Positions 4,635 through 10,458 of a stretch of DNA of 10,458 nt are shown here, in pieces; position 1 is the stretch's first letter, and the number at the start of each line of letters is the position of its first letter. The DNA comes from Methanimicrococcus sp. Lineage in GTDB: Archaea > Halobacteriota > Methanosarcinia > Methanosarcinales > Methanosarcinaceae. Location of the stretch: positions 1-10,458 of the forward strand of contig WRDC01000050.1 in assembly GCA_009783635.1 (NCBI GenBank). Direction: 5' to 3'. The notes below the pieces were generated by a model. That model searched no databases. It worked only from the letters and a program-made list of their open reading frames with translations, and was not told where the DNA came from. Position numbers and translations under genes: made by a program.

Positions 4635-6293
4635 ATGACCGATAAACCATCCAACCCGCTGAAAGACCACATACAAACCTTTCAGGGTTGTCTTCACGGC
4701 GGGCTGATTAAGGAAAGCGCCGAAAAATACGGATTAAAGGAATCCGATATCTTAGATTTCAGCGCGAACTTAAATCCTTATAAAACGCCCTTCGATCATC
4801 CCGAGTACGGTTTAGACTATACGGCCATGGCAAAGGAATCCTATATTGAATCTTACAATTACCCCGACAACCGGTATATAAAATTCAGAGACGCGGCTGC
4901 ATTCTTTTTAAATTCCGGTCTGGCTGAAGGCTCCAAAGGTTCCAAAGGCTCCAAAGGTTCCGAAAAACTGACAAAGGAACATATCGTTCCCGGAAACGGG
5001 TCAACGGAAATCATCCGCCTCTTCTGTCAATGCGTTTTAGACGACGGCGACAAAGTCATCATTCCGTACCCGACATTCGGCGAATATGAAATTCAATGCC
5101 GGCTTCAAAACGCCGAAATTGTTTCAATCCCGCAGGAAAATATTGAAACAATAACGGAAGAGGAGCTGAATGAAATCGGCGCCAAAATCTTTTTCGTCTG
5201 CAATCCGAACAATCCGACGGCAGTTCTCCGAAAAAAGGAACAATTGATTGAACTGGCGGAAAAATGCCGGAAAACGGGAACGGTTTTATTCATGGACGAA
5301 GCCTTTATAGAGCTTGCCGATCCCGCCCAAAGCATCTGTGAATTGATTCATGACAACAAATATCTGTTTATCATGCGGTCTTTGACCAAAGACTTTGAAA
5401 TCCCGGGCATCCGCCTCGGCTTCGGCGCGGCGCACCCGGAAATTGCCGGCGCGTTAAACAACGCCCGCCTCTCTTGGAACTTAAGCCCGCTGCAAGAAAA
5501 TGTTGCCGCTGCATTGCTGTCAATGGAGGGCGGCATCCACAGCGATTACCTTCAAAAATCACGCGCGTTGATTTTGACCGAAGCGAACTTCCTGAAAACA
5601 GAACTGTCTAAAATCTGGGGAGTCAAACCGGGCGCGGCAACAACGAATTTTTTGCTGGTTGACATCAGTGAGCGGACGGTAAAATCCACGGAATTGGCCG
5701 AGCGTTTCGCTAAAAACGGCATACTGATCCGCAACTGCATCTCATTCAAAGGGCTTGGGGAAAATTATATCCGGATTGCCGTTCGGACCCGCCCCGAAAA
5801 TGAAAGATTCATCAAAACCGTATCCGTTGTCTTTAGCGAATGGGCAAAAGATTTTGCCGACAGCGAATTAAAGTCAGCCGTGACAACGCACAAAAGCGGG
5901 CAGCAGCAAAACAAAAGAGAGACATGCGAATATTATCCCTGCCACTTCAGCGGACAGGACTGTACTTTTTGTTATTGCCCGTTCTACCCGTGCGGAGATG
6001 ACAGAGGCGGCGGCAAATGCATCCAAAGCTCCAAGGGCGGACAGGTGTGGAGCTGTGCCGGCTGCTATATCCCCCACATTCCGTCTGTTGTTGAAAGAAT
6101 GATGGAAGGATTGCTGGCCGACGGAGGGGGAACGGAAGAAACTCTAAAAAGAGAATGGGAAGAAATAATCCTTCCGATTATGGAAGAAAAGGATGAAGAA
6201 CAAATCCTTGCCTTATGCCGAAAAATAAAAGAAGAAAATGATAGGGACCCCCGGCCGAAAAAAGAAAAGAGGGGAAAAAACGTGCCGATTTAA
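4635..6293 (+). CDS. cobD: L-threonine-O-3-phosphate decarboxylase (CobD) with C-terminal Cys-rich domain
   Basis: PLP enzyme that decarboxylates threonine phosphate to aminopropanol phosphate, the cobamide linker. Numbered from ATG 4635 (552 residues): fold-type I aminotransferase domain about 15-390 with DFSANLNPY near the N terminus, PGNGSTEIIR, FVCNPNNPT, FMDEAF, and the Schiff-base Lys252 in SLTKDFEIPGIRLGF. A second module (431-477) has nine Cys in CX5C, CX6C, CX2CXC, CX4C and CX2C spacings, recognisable as the Cys-rich small domain attached to methanogen CobD. For the Methanosarcina mazei protein I recall reports of a metallocentre and added threonine kinase activity. A charged helical tail of about 75 residues follows, so the protein is longer than I would expect. 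A GSKGSKGSKGS repeat sits before PGNGSTE. In-frame ATG 4581 would add 18 residues but lacks a ribosome-binding site. Heads the cob cluster. Confidence 0.93.
   Translation: MTDKPSNPLKDHIQTFQGCLHGGLIKESAEKYGLKESDILDFSANLNPYKTPFDHPEYGLDYTAMAKESYIESYNYPDNRYIKFRDAAAFFLNSGLAEGSKGSKGSKGSEKLTKEHIVPGNGSTEIIRLFCQCVLDDGDKVIIPYPTFGEYEIQCRLQNAEIVSIPQENIETITEEELNEIGAKIFFVCNPNNPTAVLRKKEQLIELAEKCRKTGTVLFMDEAFIELADPAQSICELIHDNKYLFIMRSLTKDFEIPGIRLGFGAAHPEIAGALNNARLSWNLSPLQENVAAALLSMEGGIHSDYLQKSRALILTEANFLKTELSKIWGVKPGAATTNFLLVDISERTVKSTELAERFAKNGILIRNCISFKGLGENYIRIAVRTRPENERFIKTVSVVFSEWAKDFADSELKSAVTTHKSGQQQNKRETCEYYPCHFSGQDCTFCYCPFYPCGDDRGGGKCIQSSKGGQVWSCAGCYIPHIPSVVERMMEGLLADGGGTEETLKREWEEIILPIMEEKDEEQILALCRKIKEENDRDPRPKKEKRGKNVPI
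4929..4964 (+). repeat. In-frame 9-bp coding repeat (Gly-Ser-Lys) in cobD
   Basis: GGCTCCAAA, GGTTCCAAA, GGCTCCAAA and GGTTCCGAA follow each other without gaps, encoding GSK-GSK-GSK-GSE. The C/T alternation in the third base shows that an 18-bp pair was duplicated. It lies in a surface loop before the conserved PGNGSTE segment, where an inserted flexible basic linker should be tolerated. Confidence 0.85.
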
Positions 6294-6387
6294 CGGCAGT
6301 GTCTGAAAAAAATGGCACGCCGTGTCTGAAAAAATGACTTGAGATGAACCGTAAACCCGTTCGGAAATTTTCAGGGAGCCGACTGTA
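6294..6387 (+). promoter_or_regulatory. cobD-cbiB spacer with three mini-ORFs and a direct repeat
   Basis: Two near-identical words GTGTCTGAAAAAAATG (6299-6314) and GTGTCTGAAAAAATG (6322-6336) occur here. Three tiny ORFs follow in series: 6312-6329 (MARRV), 6334-6342 (MT) and 6344-6388 (MNRKPVRKFSGSRL). The stop TAA of the last overlaps the cbiB ATG as TAATG. The cbiB ribosome-binding site GGGAG (6374-6378) lies inside the third mini-ORF. No terminator is seen, so cobD and cbiB are probably cotranscribed. Confidence 0.4.
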
Positions 6388-7407
6388 ATGGTTATAGAAT
6401 TACCGGAATTGCTTTTAAATACATTTACATTCACTTCAACAGAATTGATTTTGGTTTTAATTCTGGCCGTCCTGTTAGACTTACTTTTCGGAGAGCCACC
6501 GGCTGCCCTGCATCCGGTTGTTTGGATCGGAAAACTGATCGGCTTTTTAAAAGAAAAAGCCCCGAAAAGCAATCAAAAACTTTATGGCATATTGATGGCG
6601 CTGACCGTTATTGCATTTGCCGTTGTTATCGCTCTGACCGTTGTTTTCATCGCTCACTTGGAGTTTATGCCCCTCGCTGCCGGCATTTTGATCCAAGCGT
6701 TTTTCCTGAAAGTCACTTTCGCAATCAAATGCATGGTTCAGCCGGCCAGGGAAATCAAAAAAATCTTGGACAAAGACATTGAAACAGCGCGGCAGGAACT
6801 CATTACTTATGTCAGCCGCGACACCTCAAAACTTGAACGCCACCAAATAATATCGGCCGTGACGGAATCTATTTCGGAAAATTATGTCGATGCTCTGTTG
6901 ACCCCGATTTTTTTTTATGTCATATTCGGGCCTCTCGGGCTGCCGGCCGCCTACCTGTTCAAGGCCGCCAGCACGCTGGATTCGATGGTCGGCTACAAAA
7001 CAGAAAAATATATCCGCATCGGATGGTTTTCGGCGAAATCCGACGACCTTTTGAATTGGATTCCGGCGCGATTATCGCCGTTCTTCATTGCGGTGGGCGC
7101 CGCGGTTTCAAATTTACTCAGAGGCGATCTTGAAAAATTTAAACCGTCTGAAGGATTGAAGCGGGCGTTTAAAGAACATAAAGCAACACCGTCGCCGAAT
7201 TCCGGATGGCCCATGGCTGCCGCCGCCGGCGCGCTGCAGGTCCGATTTGAAAAGCCGAACACATATATCATCGGAGACGCATACAAAAATCCGGAGCTTT
7301 CCGATATACCAAGAGTGTCTATACTTATCATTATCACATCCGTATTGACGGGAATCATCGGATGCCTTGCGATCAGCGCCGCGTGGTATGCCGTCTCATT
7401 CCTTTAA
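6388..7407 (+). CDS. cbiB: Adenosylcobinamide-phosphate synthase CbiB
   Basis: Membrane enzyme that condenses adenosylcobyric acid with aminopropanol phosphate (ATP-dependent), giving adenosylcobinamide phosphate; the aminopropanol phosphate comes from the CobD encoded just upstream. Family signatures in 339 residues: DLLFGEPPAALHPVVWIGKL (31-50, the classic 'D...G.P...HPV...G' start), SRDTS (143-147), ESISEN (160-165), an FKAASTLDSMVGYK segment (191-204) and SPNSGWPMAAAAGAL (269-283). Hydrophobic segments near 20-33, 68-90, 93-110, 172-190, 230-243 and a C-terminal one (about 314-338) make it a polytopic membrane protein. Length is normal. A good GGGAG ribosome-binding site supports the ATG, which sits in a TAATG overlap with a preceding 14-codon mini-ORF. 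High confidence in family and in role given context. Confidence 0.95.
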   Translation: MVIELPELLLNTFTFTSTELILVLILAVLLDLLFGEPPAALHPVVWIGKLIGFLKEKAPKSNQKLYGILMALTVIAFAVVIALTVVFIAHLEFMPLAAGILIQAFFLKVTFAIKCMVQPAREIKKILDKDIETARQELITYVSRDTSKLERHQIISAVTESISENYVDALLTPIFFYVIFGPLGLPAAYLFKAASTLDSMVGYKTEKYIRIGWFSAKSDDLLNWIPARLSPFFIAVGAAVSNLLRGDLEKFKPSEGLKRAFKEHKATPSPNSGWPMAAAAGALQVRFEKPNTYIIGDAYKNPELSDIPRVSILIIITSVLTGIIGCLAISAAWYAVSFL

Positions 7408-7430
7408 TCAATAAAATTTCGGGGAAATAG

Positions 7431-7487
7431 AAATTCTGAAAAAAAAATAAAAATTCTGAAAAATAAAAATCCCGGAAAAATAAAAAA
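7431..7487 (+). repeat. A-rich degenerate 20-bp repeats upstream of cobZ
   Basis: AAATTCTGAA followed by an A-run and TAA occurs at 7431 and again at 7451 (20-bp period), with a degenerate third copy AAATCCCGGAAAAATAAA from about 7468. The segment is almost all A on the plus strand and contains no plausible gene. Confidence 0.6.
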
Positions 7488-7488
7488 G

Positions 7489-7550
7489 ACAGGGAAAAAA
7501 TAAAGAAGAATAAACGACAACAGGGAAAAAATAAAAAAGAATAAACGACA
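7489..7550 (+). repeat. 31-bp tandem duplication in the cobZ leader
   Basis: Unit 7489-7519 begins ACAGGGAAAAAATAAA and ends AATAAACGACA. It is repeated at 7520-7550 with a single G-to-A difference, and ACAG begins a third copy at 7551. It is purine-rich on the coding strand, lacks T-runs that would terminate transcription, and leads into a strong ribosome-binding site (GAGGGG 7569-7574). It accounts for most of the unusual 174-bp gap between cbiB and cobZ. Confidence 0.85.
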
Positions 7551-7581
7551 ACAGAATCTGCGGAAAAAGAGGGGAAAAGAC

Positions 7582-8130
7582 ATGAAGTTATCCGACATCG
7601 ACAACGGTTTTGTAAAAAAGCAGCCGGATATCATTGAAGAAGAATCCGTTCGAAACATAATGGATGTTTTAAACGAATTCGGAATCACTTATAATGATTT
7701 GGAAAGCACGGCAATGACATTTTATGTTCCCCATCCGGGTATTGAAACGCCCGAAAAAGCAAAGGCTGTTTTTGAAAGAGAATTCCGGTACGCCATCAGC
7801 GACCCGAATCTTCAGCTGTTGGTATTTGCGGCGCTGCTGCTTGAAAAAGAAGGAGAGAACGGAAATCTCCCCGGCATCAGCAAAAAGTCGTTTGAAAAAG
7901 ATTTATCGTTTATCATTGCCGACGAGATTCTCGGTGAAGCCGTTGCCGATTATATTGCCGGCAGCAAAGGCAAATTTGAATTTGTCCGGTTTGATAAAAA
8001 CAAGCCGGGAATCCTGAAAAATCTCGGGCCGTTTATGGATGATATCATTGGCGGCCTGCTCGGCGGCATCTCAGCCAATATGTATTCGCGCGCCATGTTT
8101 GAAGCGGCGGAGACGGAGGATAAAAAATGA
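7582..8130 (+). CDS. cobZ: Alpha-ribazole/adenosylcobamide-5'-phosphate phosphatase CobZ (PgpA-like fold)
   Basis: Archaeal, non-orthologous replacement of bacterial CobC: removes the 5' phosphate of alpha-ribazole phosphate or adenosylcobalamin phosphate, the last step of nucleotide-loop assembly. The 182-residue protein shows PgpA/YutG-like hallmarks: ADEILGEAVADYIAG (113-127), RFDKNKPG (136-143) and FMDDIIGGLLGG (151-162), with acidic residues D153 and D154 likely metal ligands. CobZ was established in Methanosarcina mazei, where, as I recall, the gene also sits next to cobS. By fold alone one might call it a phosphatidylglycerophosphatase A homologue; its place between cbiB and cobS decides for CobZ. 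The start has a strong GAGGGG site 7 nt upstream. Its last codon overlaps cobS (ATGA), so the two are translationally coupled. Confidence 0.88.
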   Translation: MKLSDIDNGFVKKQPDIIEEESVRNIMDVLNEFGITYNDLESTAMTFYVPHPGIETPEKAKAVFEREFRYAISDPNLQLLVFAALLLEKEGENGNLPGISKKSFEKDLSFIIADEILGEAVADYIAGSKGKFEFVRFDKNKPGILKNLGPFMDDIIGGLLGGISANMYSRAMFEAAETEDKK

Positions 8131-9017
8131 CGATATGGGAAGCTTTTAAAGCCGGATTCGGATTTTTGTCCGTGATTCCCGTCGGCATTACGATGGAAGG
8201 CATCGAGGCGCTGATGAAGCGGCTGTATATGTATCCGATTGTCGGCTTCTGCTTAGGTCTTTTGATTGGTCTCATCACTTTTGCCGCCGTATTGATTTTG
8301 CCAACGCCGCTGACTGTTATTGCCATCATGCTGGCGACATACGGAATAATTTGGTTTAATCATTTGGACGGCGTGGCCGACATGGGCGACGGTATGACCG
8401 CGCACGGTTCACTTGAAAAGAAAAGAAAAGCTTTGAAAGATATGGCGCTTGGCATCGGCGGCGTTGCGTTTGCTGTCCTGATGCTTCTGCTCTTTTATTC
8501 ATCGCTGTCCGCGCTTGTTAATGTTGCCGGCGGAATCGGTGGCGTGCACATGATTCCGTTTATGGGATTGTATTCTTATGTTTACGGCGCGGTTTTTGCG
8601 TCGGGACTGCCGGAAACGTTGGGCAGCGCAATCGCTTTGGCCGCGCTGATGGCGGTGACAGTCGTTCTTGCCGAAACCTGCGGAAAACAATCCATGCTCA
8701 CAATTGCCACATTCGGAAAATCTTTCAGCGATGGACTCGGTTCCATGACCATTGCCGGAGGTACCCGCAAGAACTTTGTCATCGGGATTATGTTCACGAC
8801 AATCGTTTCTTTTGCGCTTTTGGGACTGATCGGTCTTGCGGCGCTTATTTTATCCACGCTTACCGCTTTACTCATACTGAGAATCAGTAACCGTCATTTT
8901 GAAGGACTCAACGGCGATGGCATCGGCGCCGCCAATGAAGTCGGACGCATCGTTACAATTGCGTCCGTTGCCTTTATTTTATTCCTGTTTACAGGGGGGG
9001 TCCCGTGGACGCTTTAA
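8127..9017 (+). CDS. cobS: Cobalamin synthase CobS (adenosylcobinamide-GDP ribazoletransferase)
   Basis: Integral membrane enzyme that joins adenosylcobinamide-GDP to alpha-ribazole (phosphate), releasing GMP. The 296-residue protein has the family start FGFLSVIPVG, the signature HLDGVADMGDG (79-89, D81/D85/D88 expected to bind the divalent metal), GLNGDGIGAANEVGRI near the C terminus (the usual 'GG.nGDv.GA..e..e' motif) and about seven hydrophobic segments. Length is slightly above the bacterial ~250, within the archaeal range. The ATG overlaps the cobZ stop codon (ATGA) and uses a GGAGGA-like site within cobZ (8115-8120). The 3' end overlaps cobY by 13 bp and contains a G7 run (8994-9000). 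Family assignment is secure. Confidence 0.95.
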   Translation: MTIWEAFKAGFGFLSVIPVGITMEGIEALMKRLYMYPIVGFCLGLLIGLITFAAVLILPTPLTVIAIMLATYGIIWFNHLDGVADMGDGMTAHGSLEKKRKALKDMALGIGGVAFAVLMLLLFYSSLSALVNVAGGIGGVHMIPFMGLYSYVYGAVFASGLPETLGSAIALAALMAVTVVLAETCGKQSMLTIATFGKSFSDGLGSMTIAGGTRKNFVIGIMFTTIVSFALLGLIGLAALILSTLTALLILRISNRHFEGLNGDGIGAANEVGRIVTIASVAFILFLFTGGVPWTL

Positions 9018-9613
9018 TTATGGCCGGCGGTTTGGCGCAGCGTTTGGGTTGCGGTGAAAAATCCTGCATCGACTTAAACGGCAAGCCTTTGATTTCTTAC
9101 ATCATCCATGCGCTTCAAAACGCCGAAAACGTCGGGAAAATATTTATATCGGTCACGAAAGCAACGCCTCTGACAAAAAAATTGGCGGAAGAGGAATATC
9201 CCGGTCTTCATATCATTGAAGCGGCGGAAGGAAATTACGTTGGAGATATGATTTACTCGATCAAAGAAGCGAGGGTCACCGGTCCGGTCATGGTTGTGAT
9301 GTGCGACCTGCCGCTTGTGGAATCGGATGTCATTGATGACGTTATTGCCAAATACGACACCTGCGATGAACCCGCCCTTTCCGTTTATGTGCCGATTGCC
9401 CTGTGCAGAAAAATAGGCGTTCGGCCGGACACTGTTTTTCACAAAAATACGAAATTGATCGTGCCGACCGGCATTAATATTTTGGATGCGTCCGACATCA
9501 ACAATGAGCAGCCGGATTATAATTATATTATTGATGATCTGCGGCTTGCCATGAACGTCAATACGCAGGAAGATCTTGAAAAGTGCAAGCAAATGATTGC
9601 GGAAAAATTCTGA
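9005..9613 (+). CDS. cobY: GTP:adenosylcobinamide-phosphate guanylyltransferase CobY
   Basis: Archaeal functional equivalent of the GTP-transferase activity of bacterial CobU: converts adenosylcobinamide phosphate to adenosylcobinamide-GDP, the substrate of CobS. 202 residues with a MobA/nucleotidyltransferase fold. N-terminal MDALIMAGG (1-9) begins the nucleotide-binding loop, continuing GLAQRLGCGEKS (9-20). The canonical loop of this group usually reads GKG-R-G, so L10/A11/Q12 is a mild departure. CDLP (100-103) supplies Asp101, the likely metal ligand. VPTGINILDASDIN near the C terminus is also typical. It starts at GTG 9005, inside cobS; the next Met (residue 6) would cut into MDALIMAGG, so GTG is right. 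The only apparent ribosome-binding sequence is the G7 run four bases upstream. It is the last gene of the cluster and is followed by a T8. Confidence 0.93.
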   Translation: MDALIMAGGLAQRLGCGEKSCIDLNGKPLISYIIHALQNAENVGKIFISVTKATPLTKKLAEEEYPGLHIIEAAEGNYVGDMIYSIKEARVTGPVMVVMCDLPLVESDVIDDVIAKYDTCDEPALSVYVPIALCRKIGVRPDTVFHKNTKLIVPTGINILDASDINNEQPDYNYIIDDLRLAMNVNTQEDLEKCKQMIAEKF

Positions 9614-9616
9614 GTC

Positions 9617-9624
9617 TTTTTTTT
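9617..9624 (+). terminator. T8 terminator after cobY
   Basis: Eight consecutive T begin three bases after the cobY stop codon, with ATTC following. There is no hairpin. A naked T-tract is a normal archaeal terminator and ends the cobamide cluster. Confidence 0.6.
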
Positions 9625-9635
9625 ATTCAAATTGC

Positions 9636-9660
9636 GGAAAAGAAGAAGAAAAGAAGAAAT
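9636..9660 (-). terminator. Pyrimidine tract likely terminating the minus-strand regulator gene
   Basis: The plus-strand run of AAAAGAAGAAG type at about 9638-9659 reads as a T/C-rich tract on the minus strand, about 100 nt beyond the regulator's stop codon. With the T8 for cobY, this would make the convergent spacer (9614-9757) terminate from both sides. I see no gene in the spacer. Confidence 0.35.
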
Positions 9661-9757
9661 ACGTGATAAAGACGGGGATTGGGTCTTTGACAGAGTCTTC
9701 ATTTTTGGTTCAGATTGGATAGGGATTCAACCTTGGCGTTGGTTCAACTGATGTTGT

Positions 9758-10458
9758 TTAATCTTTTATGTTTGTTTCAATTCTTTTGCCATCTTTGATA
9801 AAATGATTGTAGAGTTCCATTCCCCATTTGCGCGCGCGTTCGCCGTGGCTTAAAATGTAGCGGGAATCGAATCTGTTGTCACTGTCAAAAAGCCCCAAAA
9901 GAGCGATTTCATCGGTGACGGAAATCTCGGTAATGCCTAAACCGTCGGGAATGACATAAAACTTCGTGTTCATCCAATCCAAAAATTTGACATCGTCAAG
10001 CTCAGCCGTTCCGTCGTAAACGTACTCTGAAACAATTCTGTCAAATACGGATTGCGAATAAACCAAAATTAACTCGGCGCCGTTTTTAATCATCTGATTA
10101 TACATTTTATTGTATTGAGGTTGGAAGAAGTTGGAAAGCGTCACACAAAATGTTGCGTCCTGCATGGCTTCCACCACGTCGCTGTTGGTGTCAAAAACGT
10201 GAGCTAAATCTGATTCGGTCAGTAGGCAATGACCGAGTTCGCCGATCCTGTCCAAAAGGTGCGGCGGAATACCGGACAAGTTGTGCGTCGCCCAATATGT
10301 TTGATTGTTTTCATAAACGCACAGAATGTCTAAAAGCTGCTTGGAGTTGTTTGCGATTGCGCGTCCCATATCGGTTAAACTGTAGACGCGGTCTTTATTC
10401 TTAATGAGATCCCATTCTTCCAGTTTTTTAATTTGAGGGATCATAGCGCCCCAATTGA
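9758..10458 (-). CDS. Winged-helix regulator with FilR1 (DUF1724) domain, N-terminus cut by window edge
   Basis: DNA-binding regulator of the type abundant in methanogens. Visible order: the end of a winged-helix domain (MIPQIKKLEEWDLIKNKDRVYSLTDMG: recognition helix then wing), then the FilR1 domain with NQTYWATHNLSGIPPHLLDRIGELG, an EAMQDATFCVTLSNFFQPQ segment and a C-terminal ALLGLFDSDNRFDSRYILSH...ARKWGMELYNHFIKDG. The ATG at 10444 is not the likely start. The frame stays open to the edge with residues NWGA, matching the helix that precedes QIKKLE in the family, so the gene continues beyond the window and some 25-40 residues are missing. FilR1 members act as methanogenesis-related regulators in Methanosaeta; effector and targets here are unknown. 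It converges on cobY, so it is not in that operon. Confidence 0.88.
   Translation of the reverse strand, partial: NWGAMIPQIKKLEEWDLIKNKDRVYSLTDMGRAIANNSKQLLDILCVYENNQTYWATHNLSGIPPHLLDRIGELGHCLLTESDLAHVFDTNSDVVEAMQDATFCVTLSNFFQPQYNKMYNQMIKNGAELILVYSQSVFDRIVSEYVYDGTAELDDVKFLDWMNTKFYVIPDGLGITEISVTDEIALLGLFDSDNRFDSRYILSHGERARKWGMELYNHFIKDGKRIETNIKD

Noticed and set aside
7404..7688. 94-codon minus-strand ORF, very rich in Phe, Leu and Ser
   Set aside because: It is the complement of the A-rich repeat tract plus the start of cobZ. The F/S/L composition follows from base bias, and cobZ is clearly the real gene.
9074..9592. 172-codon minus-strand ORF covering most of cobY
   Set aside because: It is the antisense frame of a confident CobY gene, shows no recognisable motifs and its composition follows cobY codon use.
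9758..10444. Regulator gene complete at ATG 10444
   Set aside because: The frame stays open to the window edge and the residues before that Met fit the winged-helix domain, so the gene is truncated by the window.

Overview
The window looks like a piece of chromosome from a methanogenic archaeon of the Methanosarcinales type. The evidence is an archaeal VAT/Cdc48 ATPase, archaeal-type phosphoglycolate phosphatase, an all-archaeal set of late cobamide genes (CobD with a C-terminal Cys-rich domain, CobZ rather than CobC, CobY rather than CobU), a FilR1-domain winged-helix regulator, archaeal TATA-like elements and T-tract terminators. A host-associated, AT-leaning relative such as Methanimicrococcus is possible, but that is only an impression.

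Layout. Positions 1-62 are the 3' half of a 5S rRNA gene, so an rRNA operon probably ends at the left edge. It is followed by a T-rich, hairpin-bearing tail and a gene-free stretch to 524. A long VAT/Cdc48 gene (525-3053, +) follows, then a phased 10-bp repeat, a good TATA box and a small PRC-barrel gene (3245-3508, +) with a hairpin/T8 terminator. A pyrimidine tract and a 17-bp tandem repeat separate it from a phosphoglycolate phosphatase gene on the minus strand (3717-4445). That gene is divergent from the cobamide cluster on the plus strand: cobD (4635-6293), cbiB (6388-7407), cobZ (7582-8130), cobS (8127-9017), cobY (9005-9613). Convergent to cobY is a minus-strand FilR1-type regulator that runs off the right edge.

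How the genes work together. The five cob genes cover nucleotide-loop assembly. CobD makes aminopropanol phosphate from threonine phosphate. CbiB joins it to adenosylcobyric acid. CobY activates adenosylcobinamide phosphate with GTP. CobS attaches alpha-ribazole phosphate, and CobZ removes the last phosphate. Methanogens need such corrinoids for methyl transfer. The cluster is ordinary in content. The unusual material is in the details: a charged coiled-coil insertion in D1 of Cdc48, a Cys-rich module plus long tail on CobD, a Gly-Ser-Lys microrepeat in CobD, a string of mini-ORFs ending in a TAATG junction before cbiB, and several families of short tandem repeats confined to the spacers. I do not see a clear undescribed multi-gene system here.
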